Positions 7,364 to 14,059 of a stretch of 16,277 nt of DNA are shown here, piece by piece. The notes under the pieces were generated by a model that searched no databases, had not been told where the DNA came from, and saw only the letters and a list, made by a program, of their open reading frames with translations. The position numbers were made by a program, and so were the translations under genes. Within the stretch, counting starts at the first letter, position 1. Every line of letters begins with the position of its first letter. Origin of the DNA: Candidatus Omnitrophota bacterium (GTDB taxonomy: Bacteria > Omnitrophota > Koll11 > Pluralincolimonadales > Pluralincolimonadaceae); assembly GCA_022709465.1 (NCBI GenBank), contig JAKLIT010000016.1, positions 1-16,277 of the forward strand, in the 5' to 3' direction.

Positions 7364-8338
7364 ATGACATTCCTGATCATCCTTATAGCAGTTTTCCTCG
7401 CGATGAACGTCGGTGCGAACAATGCCGCGGCGGAAATGGAGGCGGCGTACAGGACCGGCTCGCGCACGAAGAAGGAAGCCCTGACGCTTATAGCTATATT
7501 TGTCGTCCTCGGCGCGATAATCTCGGGCCTTCCCGTCCTTAAGACCCTCAGCGAGGGGCTTGTCCCCGTCAGGACCTTCAAGACGGTATTCTACGTCGTA
7601 TTCGTAGTGATGGCGGTGGCCGCGGCTTTCGACTTCGTATCGAACGCGTTCAAGGTCTCTATCCCTACGACATACGCGATCGTGTCTTCCTTCGCGGCCG
7701 TAGGGATATATTTCGAATGTCTCAATACCGAGAGGTTCATCGATATCCTCGTCTGGTGGTTCGTGACCCCGATAACGGCTTTCGGCGTCGCTTTTATAAT
7801 AGGCAAGATACTTAACCACAAGACTGTAAGGTATTTCAATTTCCTCAAGGAAGGGCCCAGGATAAAAGTACTTCTGGGAGCGCTGTTGACGTTCTCCGGA
7901 TGTTATGTCGCGTTTGCGGGGGGAGCGAACGGCGTCGGAAAGGCGATGGCCCCGATAGTCGCTTCGGGCTTTACCGACAACAGTTGGGCGTTGCTGCTCG
8001 GCGGCGCGGGAATAGCCGCGGGCGCGCTGATATTCGGCAAGGGTGCGCTGGAGAAGGATGAGAGGGAGATGGGAGAGATCGGCTTTGTCAGGGCTATCGC
8101 AATAGAGCTCATCTGCGCGACATCTCTGATGGTCGCCGCCGTGAATGGCATACCGCTTTCTGTCTCCGTAACGGTGACTGCGGCCCTGACAGGACTTGGC
8201 TGCGCCGATCTCGGCATACCGCAGAGTTTCAGGAAGCATCACATCGTCCGGACGGCGCTGATATGGACGATAGTCCCGTTCTTTTCGTCGATACTGACCT
8301 ATTCCCTTCTGCGCCTGCTTAACATGATCCTGAAATGA
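7364..8338 (+). CDS. PiT-fold (PF01384) inorganic anion permease, CysP-like sulfate/phosphate transporter
   Basis: A 324-residue polytopic membrane protein with about ten hydrophobic segments arranged as two inverted halves, each with a PiT-type signature: MNVGANNAAAEM (G17 to M25) and AGGANGVGKAM (from A185). In phosphate transporters of the family these read G-A-N-D-x-x-N. Here the Asp is Asn20 or Gly190 and the second Asn is Ala or Lys. As I recall it, the Bacillus subtilis sulfate permease CysP lacks the same acidic residues and opens with a similar AMNIGA segment. I therefore infer sulfate, or a related anion, over phosphate. Automated annotation would probably say inorganic phosphate transporter. 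It starts 4 bases after the ATPase gene, and its stop overlaps the next ATG (ATGA). The adjacent JAMM and E1 genes, both linked to sulfur-carrier chemistry, support a sulfur role. Confidence 0.82.
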   Translation: MTFLIILIAVFLAMNVGANNAAAEMEAAYRTGSRTKKEALTLIAIFVVLGAIISGLPVLKTLSEGLVPVRTFKTVFYVVFVVMAVAAAFDFVSNAFKVSIPTTYAIVSSFAAVGIYFECLNTERFIDILVWWFVTPITAFGVAFIIGKILNHKTVRYFNFLKEGPRIKVLLGALLTFSGCYVAFAGGANGVGKAMAPIVASGFTDNSWALLLGGAGIAAGALIFGKGALEKDEREMGEIGFVRAIAIELICATSLMVAAVNGIPLSVSVTVTAALTGLGCADLGIPQSFRKHHIVRTALIWTIVPFFSSILTYSLLRLLNMILK

Positions 8339-8733
8339 GCATAACTATCGGAAAACCCGAACTCGAGGATATCATTACGCATGCCAGGAAAGCATTCCCC
8401 GGAGAAGCATGCGGGCTGCTTGCGGGCAGGGGCGGCAGGGTATCGAAGGTCTACCGCCTGACGAACACGCAGAGGGGCGCGATGAGATACGCGGCCCCGG
8501 AAAAAGAACAGTTCGAAGCGGCCAGGAAGATGCGCGCGGATGGTGACGAGATGATAGGCATTTACCATTCCCATCCCAACATGGGGCCGTACCCGTCCTC
8601 ATTGGATATAAAGATGGCGCTGCACCCGGAGTGTTCATACATTATAATTTCACTGATGAAAAATATTCCGGAGGTCCGTTCGTTCAGGATATCCGCGGGC
8701 CTCGTTAAAGAGGAGTCCGTTCATGCCGGATGA
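8335..8733 (+). CDS. M67 (JAMM/MPN+) metallopeptidase, Mec-like
   Basis: This 132-residue protein is a stand-alone JAMM zinc peptidase domain with the full catalytic set: E24 in PGEACGLL, the H78-S-H80-P motif, then S88 and D91, spaced as in the consensus H-x-H-x7-S-x2-D. Bacterial single-domain members include Mec of Mycobacterium, which frees cysteine from the CysO sulfur carrier, and similar enzymes that trim C-terminal residues from ThiS/MoaD-like carriers before activation by an E1. The start is the ATG inside the stop of the permease gene (ATGA). Its end overlaps the E1 gene by 11 bases, so the two are likely translated together. Cytoplasmic, with no signal peptide. The exact carrier substrate cannot be told; no ThiS/CysO-like gene is in the window. 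Confidence 0.9.
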   Translation: MSITIGKPELEDIITHARKAFPGEACGLLAGRGGRVSKVYRLTNTQRGAMRYAAPEKEQFEAARKMRADGDEMIGIYHSHPNMGPYPSSLDIKMALHPECSYIIISLMKNIPEVRSFRISAGLVKEESVHAG

Positions 8734-9481
8734 ACTGTCGCGGGAGCAGCGCGAAAGGTACCGCAGGCATATCGTATTTAGCGATATAGGCGAAGCGCGC
8801 CAGAGGAAGCTGCTTTCTTCATCTGCGCTTATAATAGGGGCGGGCGGGCTCGGTTCTCCAGCGGCGCTTTACCTGACGTCATGCGGGGTCGGGAGGATAG
8901 GGCTCGTCGATCCAGACGACCTCGAGCTGTCGAACCTGCACAGGCAGGTCCTTTATGCCGCCGAGGATATCGGCAACCCGAAAGTCACCTCTGCATCAGC
9001 GAGGCTGTCGTCGCTCAACCCGGACGTCAAGGTCAAGACGTACAATATCCGCCTTGACGCGGGAAACATAGAAGGCATCGTTAAGGATTATGGTATAATC
9101 CTCGATTGCACGGATAATTTCCCATCGAAATACCTGTCTAACGACACATGTGTCAGGCTCGGAAAGCCGCTCGTGATGGGCGGCATATACAGGTTCGAGG
9201 GGCAGGCTACCGTGATATTGCCGGGCAAAGGGCCGTGTTACAGGTGCATATTCCCGGAACCGCCCGCGCCGGGCACTATGCTCCCTCCCGAAGAGGCGGG
9301 GTTGCTCGGTTCTGTCCCCGGGGTCATAGGGGCCATACAGGCCACCGAAGCGTTGAAATTGCTGGCCGGCATAGGAGAGCCCCTGTCCGGCAGGCTGCTA
9401 AGGTATGATGCGCGGACGTGCGGTTTCAGCGTTTTGCGGTTTAACATGAATGAACACTGCCCGTCCTGCGGAAGGAGATAG
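8723..9481 (+). CDS. moeB: HesA/MoeB/ThiF-family E1-like adenylyltransferase
   Basis: This 252-residue enzyme would adenylate the C-terminal Gly of a ubiquitin-like sulfur carrier (MoaD, ThiS or CysO type) using ATP. Visible: the N-terminal RYRRHI helix, the nucleotide loop G39-AGGLGS, D63 and D65, the SNLHRQ motif with R74 and Q75, the CTDNF segment (C129 to F133), and a zinc site C172-x2-C175 with C246-x2-C249. No rhodanese domain is attached, which fits MoeB/ThiF size. Where ThiF and MoeB normally carry a conserved Cys (SCAEAGVLG), this protein reads PPEEAGLLG near 188-195, so no acyl-disulfide Cys is present there. ATG 8723 has AGGAG eight bases upstream and overlaps the JAMM gene. The MoeB symbol is by family resemblance; ThiF or a CysO-activating MoeZ-like enzyme is possible. 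Confidence 0.9.
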   Translation: MPDELSREQRERYRRHIVFSDIGEARQRKLLSSSALIIGAGGLGSPAALYLTSCGVGRIGLVDPDDLELSNLHRQVLYAAEDIGNPKVTSASARLSSLNPDVKVKTYNIRLDAGNIEGIVKDYGIILDCTDNFPSKYLSNDTCVRLGKPLVMGGIYRFEGQATVILPGKGPCYRCIFPEPPAPGTMLPPEEAGLLGSVPGVIGAIQATEALKLLAGIGEPLSGRLLRYDARTCGFSVLRFNMNEHCPSCGRR

Positions 9482-9488
9482 GTAGCTT

Positions 9489-10409
9489 ATGACTGCGCGT
9501 ATAGAGTTATGGGTGATATTCGGTGTCGCGATAACCGCGATGATGTACCTGGACCTTTTCGTGCTGAACAAGAAAGCCCACGCAGTGAAGCTCAAGGAAG
9601 CGCTCGGGTGGGTAGCGATATGGGTAGGCGCAGCGCTGTTCTTCTGCCTCGGTATATATTTCATGCTCGGCCGCATAAAAGCGCTCGAGTTCCTTACGGG
9701 ATATGTCATAGAAGAATCGCTTTCCGTCGATAATCTCTTCGTTTTCATAATGATATTCGAGTATTTCAGGATACCCCCCTCATATCAACCTCGCGTTCTG
9801 AAATGGGGCATACTCGGCGCGATCATCATGAGGGCCCTGTTCATCATGGTCGGCGTCGGGCTCTTCAACGCGTTCGACTGGATAATATACGTGTTCGGCG
9901 CGCTCCTTATATTCACCGCCATTAAGCTCGCGGTCCGCAAAGAGGAGAAGTTCGATCCCGAAAAGAACCCGGTCCTTCGGCTCTTCAAGAGATTCTTCCG
10001 CGTCAGCGGGGATTACCACGGCGAGAAGTTTTTCGTGTCGCATTCGGGGTTATGGTCTGCGACGCCGCTGTTTATCGCCCTGCTTCTGATCGAGTCGAGT
10101 GACGTCATATTCGCCATGGATTCCATACCCGCCGTGCTCGCGATAACGAAGGACCCGTTCATAGTATACACTTCTAACATTTTTGCCATACTCGGCCTGC
10201 GTTCGCTCTTCTTCGTGATATCCGGAATGATGGGGCTGTTCAGGTATCTTAAGCTTGGTATATCGGCCATACTATGTTTCGTAGGCGTGAAGATGCTTAT
10301 ATCGCACTTTTACGAGATACCGATAGCCTTATCGCTCGGTGTTGTCTTCGGGTTGTTGGCGGTTTCCATAGTTGCATCCGTCCTGCATAAAGAAGAAGGA
10401 GGCAGATAA
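9489..10409 (+). CDS. TerC/Alx-family metal homeostasis membrane protein
   Basis: A 306-residue inner membrane protein with about eight or nine hydrophobic helices. The two family signatures are intact: E75-E-S-L-S-V-D81-N-L-F-V-F in the first half and E202-S-S-D205-V-I-F-A-M-D211-S-I-P-A-V in the second, supplying the acidic residues thought to bind metal. Known relatives (Alx of E. coli, MeeF/MeeY of Bacillus) export or handle Mn2+; others were first named for tellurite resistance. Length and the C-terminal position of the second motif match Alx-type full-length members. The ATG at 9489 follows GGAG by about 11 bases. Only 7 bases separate it from the E1 gene, so there is no room for the Mn-sensing yybP-ykoY riboswitch that often precedes this family. 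Its stop shares a base with the next start (TAATG). Confidence 0.92.
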   Translation: MTARIELWVIFGVAITAMMYLDLFVLNKKAHAVKLKEALGWVAIWVGAALFFCLGIYFMLGRIKALEFLTGYVIEESLSVDNLFVFIMIFEYFRIPPSYQPRVLKWGILGAIIMRALFIMVGVGLFNAFDWIIYVFGALLIFTAIKLAVRKEEKFDPEKNPVLRLFKRFFRVSGDYHGEKFFVSHSGLWSATPLFIALLLIESSDVIFAMDSIPAVLAITKDPFIVYTSNIFAILGLRSLFFVISGMMGLFRYLKLGISAILCFVGVKMLISHFYEIPIALSLGVVFGLLAVSIVASVLHKEEGGR

Positions 10410-11404
10410 TGCCCGAGCTCAGGGAGAACCCCGCGACAAAGAGGTGGGTGATAATCGCGACCGAGAGGGCGAAGAGGCCGGAAGATTTCAAGAAGAACAT
10501 AACGGCCGCGCCGGAGATCCCGCCGTATGACGCAAAATGCCCTTTCTGCGAAGGGAACGAGGCTTTGAGCGGTGAAGAGATATTCGCTATAAAGGGCGTC
10601 AGGGTCATTCCGAACAAGTACCCGGTTCTGGTCCCGCCGTTAAAAGGGTCTCCTGCGGAACCGAAACGGCATAAGTCCGGGATATACCTGCACATGGAAG
10701 GCACCGGCAAGCACGAGCTGGTGATCGAGAGCCCCGCGCATAATAAATGCATAGCGACCATGAGCATAGAGGAGGTCTCAAGGATTATAAGGGCTTACCA
10801 GGAGAGGTATCTTGCCCTTGACTGGGATCCGGCGTATAAACTCGTAACGATATTCAAGAACCACGGCCCCCGGGCCGGCGCCTCGCAGCAGCATGCCCAT
10901 TCCCAGATAGTGGCGACGTCCTTCATACCTTTGCACGAAAGGTTCGCGATAGAGGCCGCGCAGCGTTATTATGATGAGCTCGGAAGGTGCGTCTTCTGCG
11001 ACATAATAAAGAACGAGCTCGCGGAGAAGGATCGGCTCGTCACGCAGAACGAAAAGTTCGTCGCGTTCGTGCCTTACGCGGCAGTCCTTCCTTACGAGAC
11101 CTGCATAATCCCGCTCAGGCACGCCACGACCTTCGCGGACCTGCAGCCGCAGGATATTGAGCCGCTCGCGCAAATACTCCATGACGTGCTCGCGAAATTC
11201 TACCACGGCATGAACAACCCCGACCTCAATTATATCATCCGGACGGTACCGCACCATTCCGCGTGCGAGCCGTACTACCATTGGCATATACAGGTCCTTC
11301 CGCGCCTTACTACGCCGGCGGGTTTTGAGATCGGTTCGGGCATCACGGTAAACGTCGCCCTTCCGGAGGAATCCGCTAAATTCTTAAGGGAGTTCAAACT
11401 ATGA
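10409..11404 (+). CDS. galT: GalT-like galactose-1-phosphate uridylyltransferase (HIT superfamily)
   Basis: A 331-residue two-HIT-domain nucleotidylyltransferase. GalT moves UMP from UDP-glucose to galactose-1-phosphate in the Leloir pathway through a uridylyl-His intermediate. The protein opens with the family start (ELRENPATKRWVIIATERAK) and has a zinc pair C44-x2-C47. The active-site segment near 158-166 reads GASQQHAHSQ (H162, H164, Q166), and the C-terminal HIT domain has a second pair C194-x2-C197 and ends with HWHIQVLP. Typical GalT enzymes have His-Pro-His in the catalytic motif; here it is His-Ala-His with Ser before Gln, as in more distant GalT-like phosphorylases, so sugar and nucleotide preference are not certain. 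No galK or galE is adjacent. The start overlaps the TerC stop by one base (TAATG), and the stop overlaps the glucanase start (ATGA). Confidence 0.85.
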   Translation: MPELRENPATKRWVIIATERAKRPEDFKKNITAAPEIPPYDAKCPFCEGNEALSGEEIFAIKGVRVIPNKYPVLVPPLKGSPAEPKRHKSGIYLHMEGTGKHELVIESPAHNKCIATMSIEEVSRIIRAYQERYLALDWDPAYKLVTIFKNHGPRAGASQQHAHSQIVATSFIPLHERFAIEAAQRYYDELGRCVFCDIIKNELAEKDRLVTQNEKFVAFVPYAAVLPYETCIIPLRHATTFADLQPQDIEPLAQILHDVLAKFYHGMNNPDLNYIIRTVPHHSACEPYYHWHIQVLPRLTTPAGFEIGSGITVNVALPEESAKFLREFKL

Positions 11405-12804
11405 CAAAAAATGTCAGCGCAACTTTGGCCGTCACCGTCGCATCTTTGTTATTACTTCCGTCCTTTTCCGCCGCTGCGCAAAAGAAGCCGTCCGGAGCCC
11501 CCGGACTGAAGGGCTGGTACCTTATCTGGAACGACGAATTTAACGGCGAGAAGGTCGATAAGAAGAAATGGTATGTCGAGGACGCCGCGCTGGTCAAGAA
11601 CAACGAGCTGCAGTATTATACGCCGAAGAACGCCTATATAAAGAACGGCAAACTGGTGCTGAAGAGCGACAAGGAGACGATGGGCGGGCGCGCTTACACG
11701 TCGGGCCTTGTCGAGACGAAGGGCAGGTTTACTTTCCAGTACGGCAGGGTTGAGGTGCGCGCGAAGCTCCCGGGCACGAAGGGCCTTTGGCCCGCGCACT
11801 GGATGATGCCGGAGCGTGGCTCTTGGCCGCCGGAGATAGATATAATGGAATTAGTGGGCAGCAAGCCGAACGTCATACACATGACGAACCATTACGGAGT
11901 CTACCCGCATAACCGTTACGATACTAAAATATTCGCGGGGCCGGATTACACGAAGGACTTCCATATCTACGCGCTCGAATGGGACGAGAGCGAGCTGCGC
12001 TGGTTCATAGACGGCGTCCAGAGGTCTGCGGTATCCAGGAACGTGCCGAAAGAGCCGTTCTATATAATACTCAACACCGCCGTCGGAGGCATAATGCCCG
12101 GAAATCCCGATGCCACGACGGTTTTTCCCCAGTACCACGAGATAGATTATGTGCGCGTTTACGCGAAGGAGATACCGGGTACATATTTCCTGATGACATC
12201 GGCGGAGAACGGAAAGGTAACGGTCGACCCGCGCCTGCCAAGATATAACAAGGGCGAAAAGGTGAAGCTTACCGCGGTGCCGAAGATCGGTTATAAGTTT
12301 CTCGGCTGGACGGGAGATCCGTCGCTCGGCGCGGATAATCCGGCCCGGGTCCAGATGAACAGGCATAAGAATATATCGGCATCCTTTATTGATGACCCGA
12401 ACGCGCCGAAACTCCTGTCACGCGGCAAGGAGGCATCCGCCTCGACCTTCGAGAGCGAAGCGATGCCCGCGAAATACGTTACCGACGGCGACATGAACAG
12501 CAGGTGGTCTTCCGAGTTCTTCGACCCGCAGTGGGTAAGTGTTGACCTCGGGAAAACCTGCGTAATAGAAGCCGTGCGGCTCGAATGGGAGACCGCGGGC
12601 GCGAGGGCCTTCAAGATCCAGGTCTCGGACGACGGCAAACAATGGGAAACGTTCTATTCGACCGACAACGCTTCCGGGGGGACGGAAGAGATAATGGGGT
12701 TGAACACCGTGGGCAGGTATGTGCGCGTCTGCGGCACCGAGCGCAGGACAAAATACGGATATTCGTTATGGGAGTTCGAAATATTCGGAAAGGAGGCGCC
12801 CTGA
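11401..12804 (+). CDS. Secreted GH16 beta-glucanase with InlB-like repeat and F5/8-type carbohydrate-binding domain
   Basis: A 467-residue exported glycoside hydrolase. Signal peptide: MTKN-VSATLAVTVASLLLL, with cleavage near AAA-Q26. GH16 catalytic domain about 35-257: LIWNDEFNGEKVDKKKW at its start, and the catalytic ExDxxE motif as E145-I-D147-I-M-E150, the beta-bulge form of laminarinases and lichenases with E145 as nucleophile and E150 as acid/base. Residues about 260-335 form a divergent InlB/bacterial-repeat domain (GYKFLGWTGD ... ISASF). Residues about 340-465 form an F5/8 type C (CBM32-like) sandwich with DGDMNSRWSSEF, QWVSVDLG and a C-terminal WEFEIFG. Probable substrate: beta-1,3- or mixed-linkage glucan outside the cell or in the periplasm; it could also remodel the organism's own envelope glycan. 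The ATG overlaps the galT-like stop (ATGA), tying secreted glucan cleavage to sugar-phosphate handling. Confidence 0.93.
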   Translation: MTKNVSATLAVTVASLLLLPSFSAAAQKKPSGAPGLKGWYLIWNDEFNGEKVDKKKWYVEDAALVKNNELQYYTPKNAYIKNGKLVLKSDKETMGGRAYTSGLVETKGRFTFQYGRVEVRAKLPGTKGLWPAHWMMPERGSWPPEIDIMELVGSKPNVIHMTNHYGVYPHNRYDTKIFAGPDYTKDFHIYALEWDESELRWFIDGVQRSAVSRNVPKEPFYIILNTAVGGIMPGNPDATTVFPQYHEIDYVRVYAKEIPGTYFLMTSAENGKVTVDPRLPRYNKGEKVKLTAVPKIGYKFLGWTGDPSLGADNPARVQMNRHKNISASFIDDPNAPKLLSRGKEASASTFESEAMPAKYVTDGDMNSRWSSEFFDPQWVSVDLGKTCVIEAVRLEWETAGARAFKIQVSDDGKQWETFYSTDNASGGTEEIMGLNTVGRYVRVCGTERRTKYGYSLWEFEIFGKEAP

Positions 12805-12813
12805 GGGGCAGCA

Positions 12814-13389
12814 ATGAGATACCTTATAGTGTATGCGCATCCGAACCCGAAGAGTTTCAACCACGCGATAAAGGAGAAGGTCGAGGCGCGGCTCAAGAGG
12901 GAAGGCGCGCAATATGACGTGCGCGACCTCTATGGCCTCGGATTCGACCCCGTCCTGAAAGGCAGCGACTTCATTGGATTCAAACAGGGAAAGCTCCCCG
13001 ATGATATCAGCAAGGAGCAGGGCTTCATAAAGAATGCCGACACGCTCATATTCATACATCCGGTCTGGTGGTTCGGCCAGCCTGCGGTCCTGAAGGGCTA
13101 TATCGACAGGGTCTTTTCGTTCGGTTTTGCGTATACCGCGGACGAAAAAGGGCTAAGGGGCCTGCTTAACGGCAAGAAAGCCGTTATATTGAACACCACC
13201 GGCGGCTCTGAGGCCGATTATAAAGACAAGGGCTTCAAGGATGCTTTAGGCAAGACGATGGATATCGGCACCTTCGGGTTATGCGGCATAGAGGTCAAGC
13301 TGCATAAGTTCTTCCACGCCGTTCCGGCCGTATCGAACGAGGCCCGCGAGAAGATGCTGCAGGAGATAGATACCCTACCGCTCGGATAA
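12814..13389 (+). CDS. NAD(P)H quinone oxidoreductase, flavodoxin-fold (Flavodoxin_2 family)
   Basis: A 191-residue soluble flavoprotein of the NQO1/KefF/MdaB type, expected to bind FAD or FMN and pass two electrons from NAD(P)H to quinones. The first strand and loop read RYLIVYAHPNPKSFNHAI, the usual phosphate-binding start. The second flavin loop reads DTLIFIHPVWWFGQPAVLKG with IDRVFSFGFAY following, and the third reads AVILNTTGG. Full length for the family. ATG 12814 has GAGGGGC about six bases upstream and lies 9 bases after the glucanase stop. It is the last gene before the only real intergenic region. Physiological substrate unknown; quinone or electrophile detoxification is plausible beside the efflux operon that follows, but the two units look separately transcribed. 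Confidence 0.92.
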   Translation: MRYLIVYAHPNPKSFNHAIKEKVEARLKREGAQYDVRDLYGLGFDPVLKGSDFIGFKQGKLPDDISKEQGFIKNADTLIFIHPVWWFGQPAVLKGYIDRVFSFGFAYTADEKGLRGLLNGKKAVILNTTGGSEADYKDKGFKDALGKTMDIGTFGLCGIEVKLHKFFHAVPAVSNEAREKMLQEIDTLPLG

Positions 13390-13402
13390 TATCCGATTAT
13401 TG
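13382..13402 (+). terminator. Possible weak intrinsic terminator
   Basis: A 6-bp inverted repeat TCGGAT / ATCCGA with a 3-base AAT loop (13382-13396) overlaps the stop codon of the quinone reductase gene and is followed by the T-rich TTATTG. The stem is short and only half G-C, so termination would be leaky. It sits at the expected boundary between two transcription units. Confidence 0.35.
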
Positions 13403-13431
13403 TTGACAAACCGGCGCCGGTAATGTAAACT
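13403..13431 (+). promoter_or_regulatory. Sigma70-like promoter for the tetR-exporter operon
   Basis: A perfect -35 hexamer TTGACA (13403-13408) is followed 17 bases later by TAAACT (13426-13431, four of six to TATAAT). It lies in the only intergenic gap of any size (79 bases). The predicted start of transcription, about 13438, falls inside the inverted repeat below. The spacer contains a perfect palindrome CCGGCGCCGG (13411-13420). Confidence 0.72.
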
Positions 13432-13436
13432 CTGTA

Positions 13437-13458
13437 ATTGAGTGAGCACTCACTCAAT
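13437..13458 (+). promoter_or_regulatory. Perfect inverted repeat, probable TetR operator
   Basis: Arms ATTGAGTGAG and CTCACTCAAT are exact reverse complements separated by CA. The TGAGTGA / TCACTCA core is typical of operators bound by TetR-family dimers. It begins 5 bases after the -10 hexamer, so bound protein would block initiation, and the first gene downstream encodes a TetR regulator. Autorepression is inferred from this geometry. Confidence 0.85.
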
Positions 13459-13468
13459 AGGAGACAGC

Positions 13469-14059
13469 ATGCCGGGCATGGCAACTACACATACCGATAC
13501 AAGACGCAAGATAATAGACGCGGTCATGCTCCTTGCCGCGAAGGAGGGTTTTGACCGCGCTACTACCCAGCAGATATCGCGCCAGGCGGGGGTTTCGGAA
13601 GGCATAATATACCATTATTTCAGGAGCAAAGAAGAGCTTTGCCTGGATATGGTGAAAGAGAAGGCCGCCGAGTTCCGGGCGCATGTTGTCGACGGAATAG
13701 CCGGCATATCGGCGCCGGATAAGAAACTAGAAAAACTCATAGACCTGCACGTGGATTTCGTAACGAGCGGCGGCGGCCTGTTCAGGATACTCTTCAGCAG
13801 GGCCGGAGGCGTCCCGATAATATTCAGGCAGGCGCTCAAGAACGGCATCCTGCCTTATGCCGAGATAATACAGGGGATAATAAAGGAAGGTATTGATAAG
13901 GGCGTCTTCAAGCCGATAGACCCGAAGATCACCGCGATGAACCTTATCGGCATGATGCAGGTCGCGCTTATAGCGATATTGCTGGAGGAAGTCCCTTTCA
14001 CGGCGAAGGAAACTAAAGAGAACATTAAAAAACTGTTTTTCGGAGGTGTCCTGAAATGA
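13469..14059 (+). CDS. TetR/AcrR-family transcriptional regulator
   Basis: A 196-residue ligand-responsive repressor. The start is ATG 13469, with AGGAG five bases upstream; the in-frame GTG at 13442 is rejected because it lies inside the operator palindrome. Residues 12-57 are a complete TetR DNA-binding domain with a helix-turn-helix near 32-51 (ATTQQISRQAGVSEGIIYHY, then FRSKEEL). The C-terminal alpha-helical ligand and dimer domain (about 65-196) is variable and gives no hint of the ligand. The gene is first in a four-gene overlapping unit with HlyD, ABC ATPase and ABC permease. This order matches E. coli cecR-ybhG-ybhF-ybhS-ybhR. Expected to bind the palindrome just upstream and repress its own operon until an exporter substrate is sensed. 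The stop overlaps the next start (ATGA). Confidence 0.94.
   Translation: MPGMATTHTDTRRKIIDAVMLLAAKEGFDRATTQQISRQAGVSEGIIYHYFRSKEELCLDMVKEKAAEFRAHVVDGIAGISAPDKKLEKLIDLHVDFVTSGGGLFRILFSRAGGVPIIFRQALKNGILPYAEIIQGIIKEGIDKGVFKPIDPKITAMNLIGMMQVALIAILLEEVPFTAKETKENIKKLFFGGVLK

Noticed and set aside
7337..8242. A 301-codon minus-strand frame opposite the PiT-fold permease
   Set aside because: Low-complexity Arg/Tyr/Asp-rich product without domain or export signal; it is a shadow of a membrane protein gene.
8335..9481. JAMM plus E1 as a ubiquitin-like antiphage (Bil-type) system
   Set aside because: Those systems also encode an E2-like protein and a ubiquitin-like protein; neither is present, and the E1 is of plain MoeB/ThiF size.
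9482..9488. A Mn2+ riboswitch (yybP-ykoY) ahead of the TerC/Alx gene
   Set aside because: Only 7 bases lie between the E1 stop and the TerC start, far too few for the aptamer.
13442..13468. GTG at 13442 as the start of the TetR gene
   Set aside because: It lies within the operator palindrome next to the predicted transcription start and lacks a ribosome site; ATG 13469 has AGGAG at correct spacing.
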